DNA of 38,233 nucleotides, from the IMG/VR virus record IMGVR_UViG_3300045999_007490, positions 1 through 38,233 of that record, one strand, 5' to 3'. The translations under genes and the position numbers were made by a program. This stretch comes from a virus. The notes below the pieces were generated by a model. It was not told the DNA's origin. It saw only the letters and a list, made by a program, of their open reading frames with translations, and ran no database searches. Of the stretch, positions 1 through 8,722 are shown one piece after another; position 1 is the first letter of the stretch, and every line of letters starts with the position of its first letter.

Positions 1-1251
1 GCCCTGTTGAGCAACCTTTAATGCTTCTTGTGCTGTGGCAAATTGTTGAATAAGGGGAATAACTTTACCGATCTGTCGGAATCCACCAAGTTCTTCTACT
101 ATTGTGGAAAAACGTATATCTCTTGGGTCTAATTGATTGAGTGCCAAGCTTAATCTTTTTACCGCTTCAAATGGTCCTACGAATTTGCCTTCTAAATCTT
201 GTAGATTAACACCAAATTCTTTTAGTTGATCTATTGTTTTAGCTCTTTGAATACGTGTAAAAATTGTTCTTAAACCAGTAGCAATTGTTTCTGCGCTTTC
301 ACGAGTAGTAGCACGAACACTGGTAAATACAGCAATAAATTCATTAAGAGCATCTTTTCCTTGACTTACTCCTTTGCTCGCACTTGCAAACACACCGCCA
401 GTACGTTGAATAGCAGCAATAATATCTCCCGATTCAACAGCAAATTTTGCCGCAACAGCATTGATACTACCTAATACATCCTCTAAATCTGTGGCCTCTA
501 AACCGAACTGTCTCAATGCTGCAATAGCGCCTTCTGTGGTATCTGTTAAATTATCGAAAGAGGGAGCAAGATCTGTCTTAGCCAATGCAGCAAGGGCGAT
601 TCTGGTTTCATTTGCGCTTAAACCAGCTTGTGCTAGTGTGATAGCAACCTGTGCTAAACTATCACTACTAACACCAAGAGTTGTGGCTAAACCAGTAATT
701 TCTTTTTCTAGAGAAGCAATTCCAACAGCTCCTGAGCCAGTAACTTGTCTCAATTGAATCAGTCTTCTTTCGAACTCAATAAACGCCTTAACGCCTTGAT
801 TAACAGCATTAACCAATGCAAAAATACCTGATGTAGCAATAGTATAAGCAGCGAATCTTTTAAATGCTAAAGCTGATTTTTGACCAAACTCCTCAATCGC
901 TGTGGTTGCTTGATTAAGATTTTTTGCTGCTGCTTGGGCAGACGCTGCTGTGGTTGCTAGGCTTTTACCTCCACCAATATTAAATCCTTTATTGGAAGAT
1001 AAAGAAGATTGCAAATCTCTAAAAATAACAGTTAGATCTTTAGCATTAATTTTGGCTGCTGTTAGCGCAGCATTTAATCCATCTACTTTTCCTCTAATAG
1101 CATCAATAGATTTAACAGCACTTTTATCAATATTTATTTTGATATTAGCATTTAAAGAACTTAATTCTTTACGCATTTGCCCAATAACTGGCTTAAGATT
1201 AGCCGGGCCACGAAGATTAAGTTGTGCAGTAAGGTTGAATGCGTTCGCCAT
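1..1251 (-). CDS. Tape measure protein, TP901 family (C-terminus beyond the window)
   Basis: This is the N-terminal 417 codons of a tail tape measure protein. The reading frame stays open from the ATG at 1251 to the left edge, so the gene is truncated by the window. Tape measure proteins set tail length, fill the tail tube and help DNA enter the host. Residues about 185-360 look like the TP901/PhageMin_Tail core: Ala-rich helices including LGVSSDSLAQVAITLAQAGL and a TGLRTIFTRIQ segment. Residues about 130-150 form a hydrophobic stretch (YTIATSGIFALVNAV). The start is supported by an AAGGAC ribosome site just upstream. It follows the tail-tube candidate and the chaperone-position genes, as expected in long-tailed phages. 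Family assignment is from remembered motifs; I am confident of the role. Confidence 0.9.
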   Translation of the reverse strand, partial: MANAFNLTAQLNLRGPANLKPVIGQMRKELSSLNANIKINIDKSAVKSIDAIRGKVDGLNAALTAAKINAKDLTVIFRDLQSSLSSNKGFNIGGGKSLATTAASAQAAAKNLNQATTAIEEFGQKSALAFKRFAAYTIATSGIFALVNAVNQGVKAFIEFERRLIQLRQVTGSGAVGIASLEKEITGLATTLGVSSDSLAQVAITLAQAGLSANETRIALAALAKTDLAPSFDNLTDTTEGAIAALRQFGLEATDLEDVLGSINAVAAKFAVESGDIIAAIQRTGGVFASASKGVSQGKDALNEFIAVFTSVRATTRESAETIATGLRTIFTRIQRAKTIDQLKEFGVNLQDLEGKFVGPFEAVKRLSLALNQLDPRDIRFSTIVEELGGFRQIGKVIPLIQQFATAQEALKVAQQG

Positions 1252-1274
1252 ATTTTAGTCCTTAAATAAATAAT

Positions 1275-1301
1275 CCCCATCTACCATCAATAGTAGTGGG
1301 G
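1275..1301 (-). terminator. Hairpin before the tape measure gene, possible weak terminator or RNA processing site
   Basis: CCCCATCTAC and GTAGTGGGG pair as nine base pairs with one bulged base around an 8-nt loop. On the minus strand the stem is followed by an AT-rich but not pure-T run (ATTATTTATTT), then the tape measure ribosome site. It could attenuate read-through from the chaperone-position gene or protect the 3' end. Function is inferred. Confidence 0.45.
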
Positions 1302-1334
1302 ACTATTCGTATAATGAATAAATAGATTAAATAA

Positions 1335-2210
1335 TTAGCTATTATTAGATTCTGTAGACGGTGACTCTGCTTTAGTATTTTCATTTGTAGATTTTTTATC
1401 CTCAGCTTTTGTATCTTGTATAATAACAGGCTTTCCATCATCATCTAAAAATGGCTTGAACTCAACGATATAGTCTCCGTCTTTACTTACAGGATTACCA
1501 TCCTTATCTACAAACTCACCTTTTTCATTGATAAATCTACCCGACTCATCAATAAGTCTACCTTCACTATCAATCAATCTGCCTTGTTTATCTATAAGAC
1601 GTAGTTTGTCATCAACAAATTTATAATCGCTTAAAAATTTATTTTCTGGAAGCTTATTTTCATAATCATTATCCAACCCATACAGCATATTAGCCATATT
1701 TTGTGCTGCTAATATTGCTGCTGGCTCAGAAGCCCTATTTAGATAATCATCATAATTATTAAAATACGGTTTCTTACTATCATTATACACCGTACAAACA
1801 GAAACTAAATAGTTAAACCTAGCATTATCTGCTTGACCTTCGGCCGTATGAGTATCCAAACTGGTTTTAACAGAAATTAGTTCTCTTAATTCTTCTCGTT
1901 GTTTTTTCATCTCGAAAGCAATTTTTTTAGCTTCAGATAGGCCAATACCGCCTTTAGCCAGTTTTCTTTCACCTTCTAATATGGTCGATTGTATATCGGT
2001 AAACTGTTTTTGTTTTTTAGCATCCCATAGTCCTTGATCCACCATAAGATCATCTAACTTAGCGCGAACTACAGCTTTGGCCTTTAAAGCATCACTAAAG
2101 GCTGTGTTATAAATTTTTGTGGCTTCTCTTTGATCCTGTAAAGATGGAGATCTTACTGCGAGTTCAACCTTTTTATTATCAATTTCTGTTTCAAATGTTC
2201 TAGTATTCAT
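1335..2210 (-). CDS. Unknown virion or tail-assembly protein with RLID heptapeptide repeats
   Basis: A 291-residue acidic protein not recognised by name. The first 130 residues are helical and charged (REATKIYNTAFSDALKAKAV, MKKQREELRELISVKTSLD). Residues about 205-255 hold about six tandem seven-residue units of the form RLIDxxG, drifting to RFINEKG, EFVDKDG and NPVSKDG, which suggests a small beta-solenoid. The C-terminus is a low-complexity Ser/Thr/Glu/Asn tail. It lies between the tail-tube candidate and the tape measure gene, where tail assembly chaperones usually sit, so a chaperone role is possible. No slippery site leading to a longer second product was convincing. The ATG at 2210 follows an AGAGGA ribosome site. 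Function is inferred from position only. Confidence 0.7.
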   Translation of the reverse strand: MNTRTFETEIDNKKVELAVRSPSLQDQREATKIYNTAFSDALKAKAVVRAKLDDLMVDQGLWDAKKQKQFTDIQSTILEGERKLAKGGIGLSEAKKIAFEMKKQREELRELISVKTSLDTHTAEGQADNARFNYLVSVCTVYNDSKKPYFNNYDDYLNRASEPAAILAAQNMANMLYGLDNDYENKLPENKFLSDYKFVDDKLRLIDKQGRLIDSEGRLIDESGRFINEKGEFVDKDGNPVSKDGDYIVEFKPFLDDDGKPVIIQDTKAEDKKSTNENTKAESPSTESNNS

Positions 2211-2211
2211 A

Positions 2212-2499
2212 TTAGTTTCCTCTCTTATTTTTTGGATAGAATTTATAGTTATATTTGATGCTATCAGTAGTTTTTTCCAAATCCGAAATACATTTCCTTA
2301 ACTGATTATTTCCATTATTTAGTATGCTGTTTCTTGTGTGTTCCCAGATATCATTTAATTTTTTTTGGTGTTCTGTTAATTTATTTTCATCCTCATCTAT
2401 TCCCCACAAATGTCCAAAATTATTTTCAAATTCATATAAAGCACCAATCATTGTGGTTTGAAAACGTTTTGTTAAAATATCCTTTGTAATATTATTCAT
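2212..2499 (-). CDS. Small hypothetical protein in the tail module
   Basis: A 95-residue charged, probably helical protein (ILTKRFQTTMIGALYEFENN; LTEHQKKLNDIWEHTRNSIL). Its ATG overlaps the stop of the preceding gene as ATGA, and it ends 2 nt before the next start, so it is translationally coupled to both. The family is not recognised. Position before the tape measure gene makes a tail chaperone or connector role possible. Confidence 0.65.
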   Translation of the reverse strand: MNNITKDILTKRFQTTMIGALYEFENNFGHLWGIDEDENKLTEHQKKLNDIWEHTRNSILNNGNNQLRKCISDLEKTTDSIKYNYKFYPKNKRGN

Positions 2500-3542
2500 T
2501 GCTTACGCCTACTTTCCATGAATTTTTTGTTATTTTCCGCCACAATGTTTCTTTGTACATCTGGCAAATCAGCTTCTTTTACAACTTTACCCCTGGCTAT
2601 TGCTTTGTTCCTTTCCTTAATAGTATTCTTACCCACAGAATTATTCAACCCATAAATACTATTAGCTTCTTTATTGGATTTGGCTACTAAAAATACCTCA
2701 TTGGCTTTATCTAAGTTTTTACCCTTTAATAGTTTTTCTGCCCTGTTTTTGTTCTTTAGTTCTTCATTCTCTCGTTTTTGTAGTATAATCCATCCATCAA
2801 AAGCGTCATCGTCTTCAAACACATCATCGGATGGGCATTCTGGATGTTCATGAGCATTATCATACATTTTGGTAAGCACAACAAGTGTTTTTTGTTCATC
2901 TGTCCATGATACCGCTGGTTTATCGAATAAGTTTTCTTTATTAGCAGACCAGTAGCTGCGCCAATTATCTCCACGAGCAATTTTTTTGAACATACTTATA
3001 TCTATCATATTTTGACTAACTAAATCAAAAAAATAATTAAGCTTATAGAAATCAACATTTTTTATTGATTTAAATATTCTAATATTTTTACTATTAAATA
3101 AGCTATGAATAAATATATATTGTCCTTTTAATAAATTAGCATATCCCATAGGAGTAAGATGATCAAATGAATGTCGAATATGATACATCTTGTTCGTCAA
3201 GGATCTTAACGAAGAAATTTGGGATTTTATGGAATCTCTTTTTGCATCATTCCAAAAATTTTTGTATAGATCTACCTTAAGATCATCTATAGTCTTTTCT
3301 ATTTTTTTAAGTTCATCATCTCCGTTGGGGGTCCACAAAGAATTTTCTACTAGATATTGTAGAATTTCCTCATCTGTAATCCACGAATTATATTTATTAT
3401 TATCAAACTCTTTTTGAGCAAAAATCTCAGCCTGATACTTAACATCAATAGTTGGATAAATTAGCTTATATTGTTTACCCGCATGGATAAACAAATAAAA
3501 GCCAGATAATATACGAGATAAATATAGTCCTAAATTGTCCAT
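2496..3542 (-). CDS. Hypothetical protein downstream of the tail tube gene
   Basis: A 348-residue protein of unknown family, rich in Lys, Asn and aromatic residues, with no signal peptide or membrane segment. The first 60 residues are mixed (LYLSRILSGFYLFIHAGKQY), the middle is helical (ILQYLVENSLWT, SLRSLTNKMYHIRHSFDHLT), and the C-terminal 90 residues are very charged (NRAEKLLKGKNLDKANEVFL, VQRNIVAENNKKFMESRRKQ). It follows the tail-tube candidate by 36 nt and overlaps the next gene by 4 nt. The gap holds several TTGTCC repeats of unknown meaning. A tail assembly or structural role is inferred from position. Confidence 0.65.
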   Translation of the reverse strand: MDNLGLYLSRILSGFYLFIHAGKQYKLIYPTIDVKYQAEIFAQKEFDNNKYNSWITDEEILQYLVENSLWTPNGDDELKKIEKTIDDLKVDLYKNFWNDAKRDSIKSQISSLRSLTNKMYHIRHSFDHLTPMGYANLLKGQYIFIHSLFNSKNIRIFKSIKNVDFYKLNYFFDLVSQNMIDISMFKKIARGDNWRSYWSANKENLFDKPAVSWTDEQKTLVVLTKMYDNAHEHPECPSDDVFEDDDAFDGWIILQKRENEELKNKNRAEKLLKGKNLDKANEVFLVAKSNKEANSIYGLNNSVGKNTIKERNKAIARGKVVKEADLPDVQRNIVAENNKKFMESRRKQ

Positions 3543-3578
3543 TGTCCAGGAATTGTCCGTTGTCTAACTAATTATCTA

Positions 3579-4700
3579 CTAGGCCGTATAGCCGGTTTCA
3601 TCAACGTAGTCGTAGAAATCGCCTTCTTTATGAGCTACGATGAAATCATTAAAGTTACTATAGCTATATGTTACTGTTACGTTACCACCACCGGTATCAC
3701 CACCAGTGTAGTTGACGCTAGTTAGTTTATTCTTGTTGCCAAGATGAATCTTTGTGCCTTCGCAGGTTTCAAGATAAATTGTTTGATCAACAAGATTAAA
3801 TCTAACATTATCACAACCTGTATCTTCGGGTGTAGCAACATCGTAGTCTCCACTAGCAGCAGCCGCTAAACTAGTGGCTGTGTAATAGCCCTTTTCACTA
3901 GCGTTGATACCGTCGCCTTCAACGGCTAGAACTTCGAATTCTGCTGTAACTTCTACTGGAAATGTTACATAACGATGGTAAGGTGCGAATGTACCAAGTT
4001 CGTTGATAGTTTCACGACCAAGATCTGTGCTTACTGTAACATTTTGAAAATGCACTTCGTGACCACTACCATTACCTAGCAATTCATTAATGCCGTCTTC
4101 TCCAATGCCTGGAATCTGTGTTGGAAAACGAGAAGCTGTCATATCAAGATGCTGTCTACGATTAACGCCTTGTGTTGCCAATGGTTGATCGTCGTTACCA
4201 TCAAAATCGCCAGTAGTTTGAGATTCTAACCATACTTTTTCATTGCCTACAAGAGTAACGTCTTCTGTAAAATTACCATCAACAGGGAATGTGTAACTAA
4301 CACTACTAACATACATACCAGAGCAAGCCATCACAGAGACTGAACTGCCAGTAGCACTTACTTCATCGTCTGGGTAAATACTGAGTTCAACGTCAACTCT
4401 AGCATTCTGGCGACCAGCAATGGTTGGACTGGTAGCATTTGTACCACCAATACCGGAACCATTTTCTGTGGCCATAACATATAAGAGAGGATAGCCGTCG
4501 AGAACTTTGTTAAGAGTTACTTCGATTTCTGGAATATTTTCGATGTTTTGATAAATGGCTAATTGACCCAGTTCGAAAACCTGTTCGAGGTTAAAATTAG
4601 TTGTGACGCCGACGCTTTGTACGCCGTGAGCAACGTCTTTTGTGCCACCAGTACCTAGGGCGACTTGTTGAATTGCATAGTAGATACGATTATTGGCCAT
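3579..4700 (-). CDS. Major tail (tube) protein candidate
   Basis: A 373-residue beta-rich protein, low in Lys and rich in Thr, Gly, Val and Ser. It starts MANNRIYYAIQQVALG and contains FELGQLAIYQNIENIPEIEV, typical of tail tube or tube-like virion proteins that list binding sites for neighbours. Base use is more GC-rich and regular than in adjacent genes, as in highly expressed virion genes such as the capsid gene here. It has its own GGTGTATA promoter-like box 40 nt upstream and a GGAG ribosome site. The order (neck genes, this gene, chaperone-position genes, tape measure) fits a tube protein. Residues 260-373 may be an added Ig-like surface domain. Assignment is by composition and synteny. 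Confidence 0.7.
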   Translation of the reverse strand: MANNRIYYAIQQVALGTGGTKDVAHGVQSVGVTTNFNLEQVFELGQLAIYQNIENIPEIEVTLNKVLDGYPLLYVMATENGSGIGGTNATSPTIAGRQNARVDVELSIYPDDEVSATGSSVSVMACSGMYVSSVSYTFPVDGNFTEDVTLVGNEKVWLESQTTGDFDGNDDQPLATQGVNRRQHLDMTASRFPTQIPGIGEDGINELLGNGSGHEVHFQNVTVSTDLGRETINELGTFAPYHRYVTFPVEVTAEFEVLAVEGDGINASEKGYYTATSLAAAASGDYDVATPEDTGCDNVRFNLVDQTIYLETCEGTKIHLGNKNKLTSVNYTGGDTGGGNVTVTYSYSNFNDFIVAHKEGDFYDYVDETGYTA

Positions 4701-4740
4701 AATTTTTACTCCACTGATATGTTATGGTAAGATAGTTATT

Positions 4741-4748
4741 TATACACC
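4741..4748 (-). promoter_or_regulatory. Putative late promoter box GGTGTATA for the tail tube gene
   Basis: On the minus strand GGTGTATA reads into AATAAC, so it also contains TATAAATA, the T4 late promoter sequence. Forty nucleotides separate it from the ATG at 4700. A second weaker copy, GGTGTATG, lies inside the upstream gene at 4788-4795. Recurrence of the octamer at similar distances elsewhere supports it. Confidence 0.7.
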
Positions 4749-4756
4749 TATTGCTT

Positions 4757-5734
4757 TTAATCTGATATAATTTCAGTAGTAATTCTACATACACCAATAA
4801 ATAATTCTGGATGGATGATATTAATATCAAATAAATTAACGCTCTTTAACCAACATTTTCTCCATTTATATTGGCTAATAATATCTGGATACATTAATGC
4901 ATCTTCTATAAGATCTCCATGATAATTTAATGGAAATTTTTCTTCTTCAGATAATTTATTAGTATCAAATAACCAAATATTAGAATCTTGCTGTAATCTT
5001 AATATATCTAATATTTTATTTCTATCATTTTTATTTTCGGCTAATATATAAAATTCAATATCTTGTTCAATTATTAAATTATTATTTCCAAGTTCATGAG
5101 GTCTAGAACGAGATCTGGCAATTGGCTCAATTATGATACAGGGAAGTTGTATTCTGTGATTGCCTCCTATTGACCAATCTCCTGATTCTAATTTTTGAAT
5201 ATCTTTATTGCTAGTATCAAAAGAGGACATTTGTATAATATTTGTCCATGGACTATCTGACCCCCTATAAACCTGAACAAATCTATATGAATGGTCTACT
5301 TCGACAACTGAATCTGTATCAATAGCGCTATCAAAAACGATTCTGCCCATGGGATAATCAATATGGTATTCTAATCCGTCAGGGAATGGGCCCTCGGCGG
5401 AGACAAAAGTATTATCTATATAAATACCACTAACTAATATGGGTTCATGATCAAAACATTCTACTCCACTTTCCCAAACCCAGTCTTTTCTTATTGCTTG
5501 CCACACTTGACCACGATCATAGGACGGATCATCAACCAGAATCATGGACGCTGGAGAATTATTTGTTGGATTATAAATCTTATACTGATCTCTATTAGCA
5601 TCAAACCACGCACCAATATTCAAAAAAGACCAATCAAAAAACATCTTAAAATTAGATTCTAAAACATTTAATAATAGATCTTCGGATATTGTTTCTATAC
5701 CTTTAAATTTTTGATTAAAATTGCATATACTCAT
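4757..5734 (-). CDS. Virion structural protein of the neck/tail module
   Basis: A 325-residue protein of mixed alpha/beta character, not assigned to a named family. Visible landmarks are FFDWSFLNIGAWFDANRDQY (residues 32-51), a beta-rich stretch with YHIDYPMGRIVFDSAIDTD (residues about 124-142) and a C-terminal segment IIHPELFIGVCRITTEIISD. It overlaps the preceding gene by 4 nt (ATGA) and is followed by the tail tube gene with its own promoter box. Lying between tail completion and tube genes, it is likely a tail terminator or neck component. That role is inferred. Confidence 0.65.
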   Translation of the reverse strand: MSICNFNQKFKGIETISEDLLLNVLESNFKMFFDWSFLNIGAWFDANRDQYKIYNPTNNSPASMILVDDPSYDRGQVWQAIRKDWVWESGVECFDHEPILVSGIYIDNTFVSAEGPFPDGLEYHIDYPMGRIVFDSAIDTDSVVEVDHSYRFVQVYRGSDSPWTNIIQMSSFDTSNKDIQKLESGDWSIGGNHRIQLPCIIIEPIARSRSRPHELGNNNLIIEQDIEFYILAENKNDRNKILDILRLQQDSNIWLFDTNKLSEEEKFPLNYHGDLIEDALMYPDIISQYKWRKCWLKSVNLFDINIIHPELFIGVCRITTEIISD

Positions 5735-6387
5735 TGTAAAGAATCCTCTAATAGCTTTGATATATCAGTTTGTGCGGCGTCTATGGCGCGAGTGATCCAG
5801 TTATTATATTGGGTACCACTAAACGCCCCTGGCACTTTCCAGCTTTTTTTAGAAGGTGTCATTAGAGCCAAACCCGAACGTGATCTTGGATTGGGTCCAA
5901 AAACAACCTCGTAGTTTTTAACTAGAGTTTTACTTCCCTCTAATAATAACCATTGAAGCCAAGGTAAAGAATATCCTCTCTCATTATCTATTACCTGAGC
6001 AAAATCAGTATATAAAACATCGGCAAAATCTACTCTTATCATACTAGCAGAAAATTTAGATTTTATTTGATTACTAGCTATTTGTGGATTTTGATACTCA
6101 ATAGCAATATTTTTTGACCATACATCTAACAAACCAGCTAGTTTAGACCCAGAATCAGCTATACCGAACTCTGCTTTAAGTTTACCTATTAAAATAGCAT
6201 CATATTCTGGAGCACTTTTAATAGCGCTATTAATAATAGGTGGAAGTTTACTTTTAATATTATTTATAGCTTTATTCATATACTTTCTAACATCAGGCAA
6301 TAAAGCTTTGAGAAGCCGCCTTTGTATTTCGTTATCGCTTTCGAGAATTTTTAAATTAATATTCAATTGATTTTTTTCCACATACAA
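5731..6387 (-). CDS. Tail completion / neck protein candidate (HK97 gp10-like by position)
   Basis: A 218-residue protein. The N-terminal half is helical (RRLLKALLPDVRKYMNKAIN); the C-terminal half has GYSLPWLQWLLLEGSKTLVK and YEVVFGPNPRSRSGLALM, the sort of arrangement seen in minor tail or head-tail completion proteins. The 25-nt overlap with the upstream gene and 4-nt overlap with the downstream one indicate coupled translation. A later Met start is possible but would cut the helical N-terminus. Role is inferred from gene order. Confidence 0.6.
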   Translation of the reverse strand: MYVEKNQLNINLKILESDNEIQRRLLKALLPDVRKYMNKAINNIKSKLPPIINSAIKSAPEYDAILIGKLKAEFGIADSGSKLAGLLDVWSKNIAIEYQNPQIASNQIKSKFSASMIRVDFADVLYTDFAQVIDNERGYSLPWLQWLLLEGSKTLVKNYEVVFGPNPRSRSGLALMTPSKKSWKVPGAFSGTQYNNWITRAIDAAQTDISKLLEDSLQ

Positions 6388-6872
6388 ATGATATAATTAT
6401 TATCTCCTAGTCCAGCAGGACTTGGTTCTCCATCTAGTTGAAACTTATGATTTTTATTAGATGATGAAGGATATGAGACTTCCATATCTTTGCATCTGCG
6501 TATTTTTTGGAGTGTTGTTATATCAGATATAGTTTGTATCATACCATCTGGTATTGCTGCGTTAATTGGTGGATTTATCCATTTTTTATAATCCCATATG
6601 ATAGCTAAATACAATGTTTCTTTATTGGTTTCTCCATAAAAACCTAATCCATTACAATATGGGCATAGTTGACCCAGACTAAAAGGAACCGGACCACCAG
6701 TTTTATATTTATTAGCAGATTTTTTTAAGTTAACATCGTATATACAATTAGGGCAAATATCTTTTTTAGTGGTTCCAAATGTTAGCGAACACGGTGTTGT
6801 TAATCCAGTATTAGACAATACCATGTCCATTTGGGTATTGTAAATATTTTTTAGTAATGTAAAGTCTATCAT
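6363..6872 (-). CDS. Zinc-ribbon neck-module protein
   Basis: A 169-residue protein carrying two CxxC knuckles, CPNC (residues about 39-42) and CPYC (about 70-73), separated by about 27 residues, as in zinc-ribbon folds. The linker contains KTGGPVPFSLGQLCPYCNGL. The rest is mixed alpha/beta with ETLYLAIIWDYKKWINPP. It lies 12 nt after the neck gene and overlaps the next start by 25 nt. A structural zinc site in a head-tail connector is the simplest reading; a regulatory role is less likely in this context. Confidence 0.65.
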   Translation of the reverse strand: MIDFTLLKNIYNTQMDMVLSNTGLTTPCSLTFGTTKKDICPNCIYDVNLKKSANKYKTGGPVPFSLGQLCPYCNGLGFYGETNKETLYLAIIWDYKKWINPPINAAIPDGMIQTISDITTLQKIRRCKDMEVSYPSSSNKNHKFQLDGEPSPAGLGDNNYIICMWKKIN

Positions 6873-6884
6873 ATAGTATCTATC

Positions 6885-7415
6885 TTATGAGTAAAAATCA
6901 CCACTATTATTACCTCTAAAAGAACCTCGTAATAAATACCTTGGATCAAAATTATTACCAACAAACGGGCTAAGTACAGCACTAACCGCTGTTGCATTAC
7001 CTATGTTGTGGTCAAGAGTTAACTGTTCATATAAAGCACATGGACCTTGATCTAATATAGTTTTGTATCCAGCTAGATTACCACTAACGCTTAAATTAGC
7101 TGACCCCAAAGCTGTCCTAATACCTTCTAATGCGGCTTTAGTCCTGAAAGTACTTTGATCCAATATACATGCCGCTTTAAGAGCTATAAATCCTACAAAA
7201 TCAGTATCTCTAGAATTGGGCGCACTAGGATCAGGAGTAATATTTTGATTAATAATATCAACTGTATAGGATGCAGACAAATTTACTTCGGATAATACAT
7301 ACTGAGCCGCTACTGTGGCTAACTGTATTATTCTACTATCGCTATAAGTTGGCTCGCAATCCATATCATTAATGAGCGTTCTTACAATAATTGGAATTTC
7401 TATTTGCCAGTACAT
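6885..7415 (-). CDS. Head-tail connector / neck protein candidate
   Basis: A 176-residue protein that begins MYWQIEIPIIVRTLINDMD, with helices DSRIIQLATVAAQYVLSEVN and DFVGFIALKAACILDQSTF. A helical bundle of this size with several short helices is typical of gp6-type adaptor proteins that dock on the portal. The C-terminal NNFDPRYLLRGSFRGNNSG may be a flexible arm. It is the first gene of a unit: a GGTGTATT box is 40 nt upstream and an AAAGGG ribosome site precedes the ATG. Gene order (neck genes, then tube, then tape measure) supports the role. Confidence 0.6.
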   Translation of the reverse strand: MYWQIEIPIIVRTLINDMDCEPTYSDSRIIQLATVAAQYVLSEVNLSASYTVDIINQNITPDPSAPNSRDTDFVGFIALKAACILDQSTFRTKAALEGIRTALGSANLSVSGNLAGYKTILDQGPCALYEQLTLDHNIGNATAVSAVLSPFVGNNFDPRYLLRGSFRGNNSGDFYS

Positions 7416-7455
7416 AATTTGGCCCTTTTAGTATACTAAATAAGTAATACTATTT

Positions 7456-7463
7456 AATACACC
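7456..7463 (-). promoter_or_regulatory. Putative late promoter box GGTGTATT for the neck/tail unit
   Basis: The octamer is 40 nt upstream of the ATG at 7415. It matches the GGTGTATA family at seven of eight positions. Between it and the start codon lies a perfect 14-bp palindrome TTTAGTATACTAAA (7427-7440), which would fall in the leader RNA. Confidence 0.65.
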
Positions 7464-7477
7464 ATTCATATTTTAGT

Positions 7478-8722
7478 CTAATTTTTTAGTAAAATCGACT
7501 CAACCTTATTAGTACTGATTAGATCGCTAATTTTCATAGACGATAATACATCTTTTGATACTAACTCTGGATGCACCCACCAATCTTCGAATGGGCTATT
7601 TTCATTCGGAGAAACATTAGGTATTAATAATTCATAGCCTAATAATGTTAGATATTCTCTAGATTTATTTCTATAAGATTTGGATAGATCAATATAATAA
7701 TCGTGTTCATATGTAATGACCGCAAACCGATATTTATCAAAAGGTATAGACAATAAAATTTCATAAGTATTTTTTGGTGGATCAATATCTAGTTGTAGAT
7801 AGTCTATATTATAGAGATTTGGAAAATATTTTTGTAGAAGTTTTTCATAATCAACTATCAGAGCATCAACACACAGCACAGGATTTTTTCTATGCTTTTT
7901 ATATGTTTGCGCCATGTGTTCTTCATATTCTAATCCAATCCCTGTCCAAGCGAACTTATTCTCTAATAGAGCGGTATTATTATTCTTATATGGATCAGAA
8001 GACCCTATTTCTAAATAAGAGCCATTCATCTTTCCGTTGAGCACAGAAAGTACAAAAATATCTTGGTATGCCTGGGAGAAATTCCTATCAATATCTTCTA
8101 GATTTTGAAAAGAATATTTTAGTTTACTTAAATTATTTTTAGTATATGGTTTAACAGAGTCCTTCTCTGGAAGGAGTCCGATCTTGACTATATTCGATTC
8201 TAGCAATCCTTTATAAGTATTGTCTAATTGATCTAAATAATTATCTATTAATAATCTTAGTATTTGTCTAGACTCAAAAGGCTTACCAACCCACCATGCG
8301 GATGCTGCCTTTTGGAATAAAAATGCGTATAAGCCAGGATACTGAACAGGATGAACAAAGGTGGAGTTTTCTGTACAAACATCTAAAGCGATATTACTAT
8401 ACGTGTACATATTTAACCAGTCTGATTTTGATTCATATAATTTACTTAAAAAGTAATATGCCTCTGGTTTTTTGGGGCATAGACAAATCGCTTGTTTAAG
8501 AAGACTCTCGCATGTATGATTTCTGTTTCCCAAAGAATTGTAACAGGAGAATGTTCTTATAAGAACTTCGTATCTAAGATCAAGACTATCTGTTTTTTCT
8601 GCTGCTCTTAGATAAAATGTGGATGCTGGTGAATAGTGTCCTTGGTGTTCATAAAATAATCCCAGATTAAAATTAACCATAGGATCATTAGGACTATGGA
8701 GATACTCATATAATTCATTCAT
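7478..8722 (-). CDS. TPR-FkbM-type SAM-dependent methyltransferase
   Basis: A 414-residue two-domain protein. Residues about 15-115 form tetratricopeptide-like helix pairs (FNLGLFYEHQGHYSPASTFY, EAYYFLSKLYESKSDW). Residues about 214-370 match the FkbM methyltransferase family: SQAYQDIFVLSVLNG, the SAM loop YLEIGSSDP (236-244), an acidic GIGLEYEE after strand 2, and YLQLDIDPP (308-316). FkbM-type enzymes methylate sugars or other hydroxyls. The start overlaps the end of the GH130-like gene by 4 nt, so the two proteins are coupled. Placement inside the structural operon suggests modification of a virion glycan, host glycan or fibre. The substrate is unknown. Confidence 0.85.
   Translation of the reverse strand: MNELYEYLHSPNDPMVNFNLGLFYEHQGHYSPASTFYLRAAEKTDSLDLRYEVLIRTFSCYNSLGNRNHTCESLLKQAICLCPKKPEAYYFLSKLYESKSDWLNMYTYSNIALDVCTENSTFVHPVQYPGLYAFLFQKAASAWWVGKPFESRQILRLLIDNYLDQLDNTYKGLLESNIVKIGLLPEKDSVKPYTKNNLSKLKYSFQNLEDIDRNFSQAYQDIFVLSVLNGKMNGSYLEIGSSDPYKNNNTALLENKFAWTGIGLEYEEHMAQTYKKHRKNPVLCVDALIVDYEKLLQKYFPNLYNIDYLQLDIDPPKNTYEILLSIPFDKYRFAVITYEHDYYIDLSKSYRNKSREYLTLLGYELLIPNVSPNENSPFEDWWVHPELVSKDVLSSMKISDLISTNKVESILLKN

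Noticed and set aside
1262-1444. A 60-codon reading frame overlapping the end of the 291-residue gene, considered as a frameshifted tail assembly chaperone extension.
   Set aside because: It is in the +1 frame, no slippery heptamer is visible at the overlap, and its sequence is low-complexity Leu/Ile/Lys without family features. Treated as a shadow.
1784-1791. GGTGTATA inside the 291-residue gene as another late promoter.
   Set aside because: No start codon lies 25-45 nt downstream; it encodes Val-Tyr in frame and is probably a chance match.
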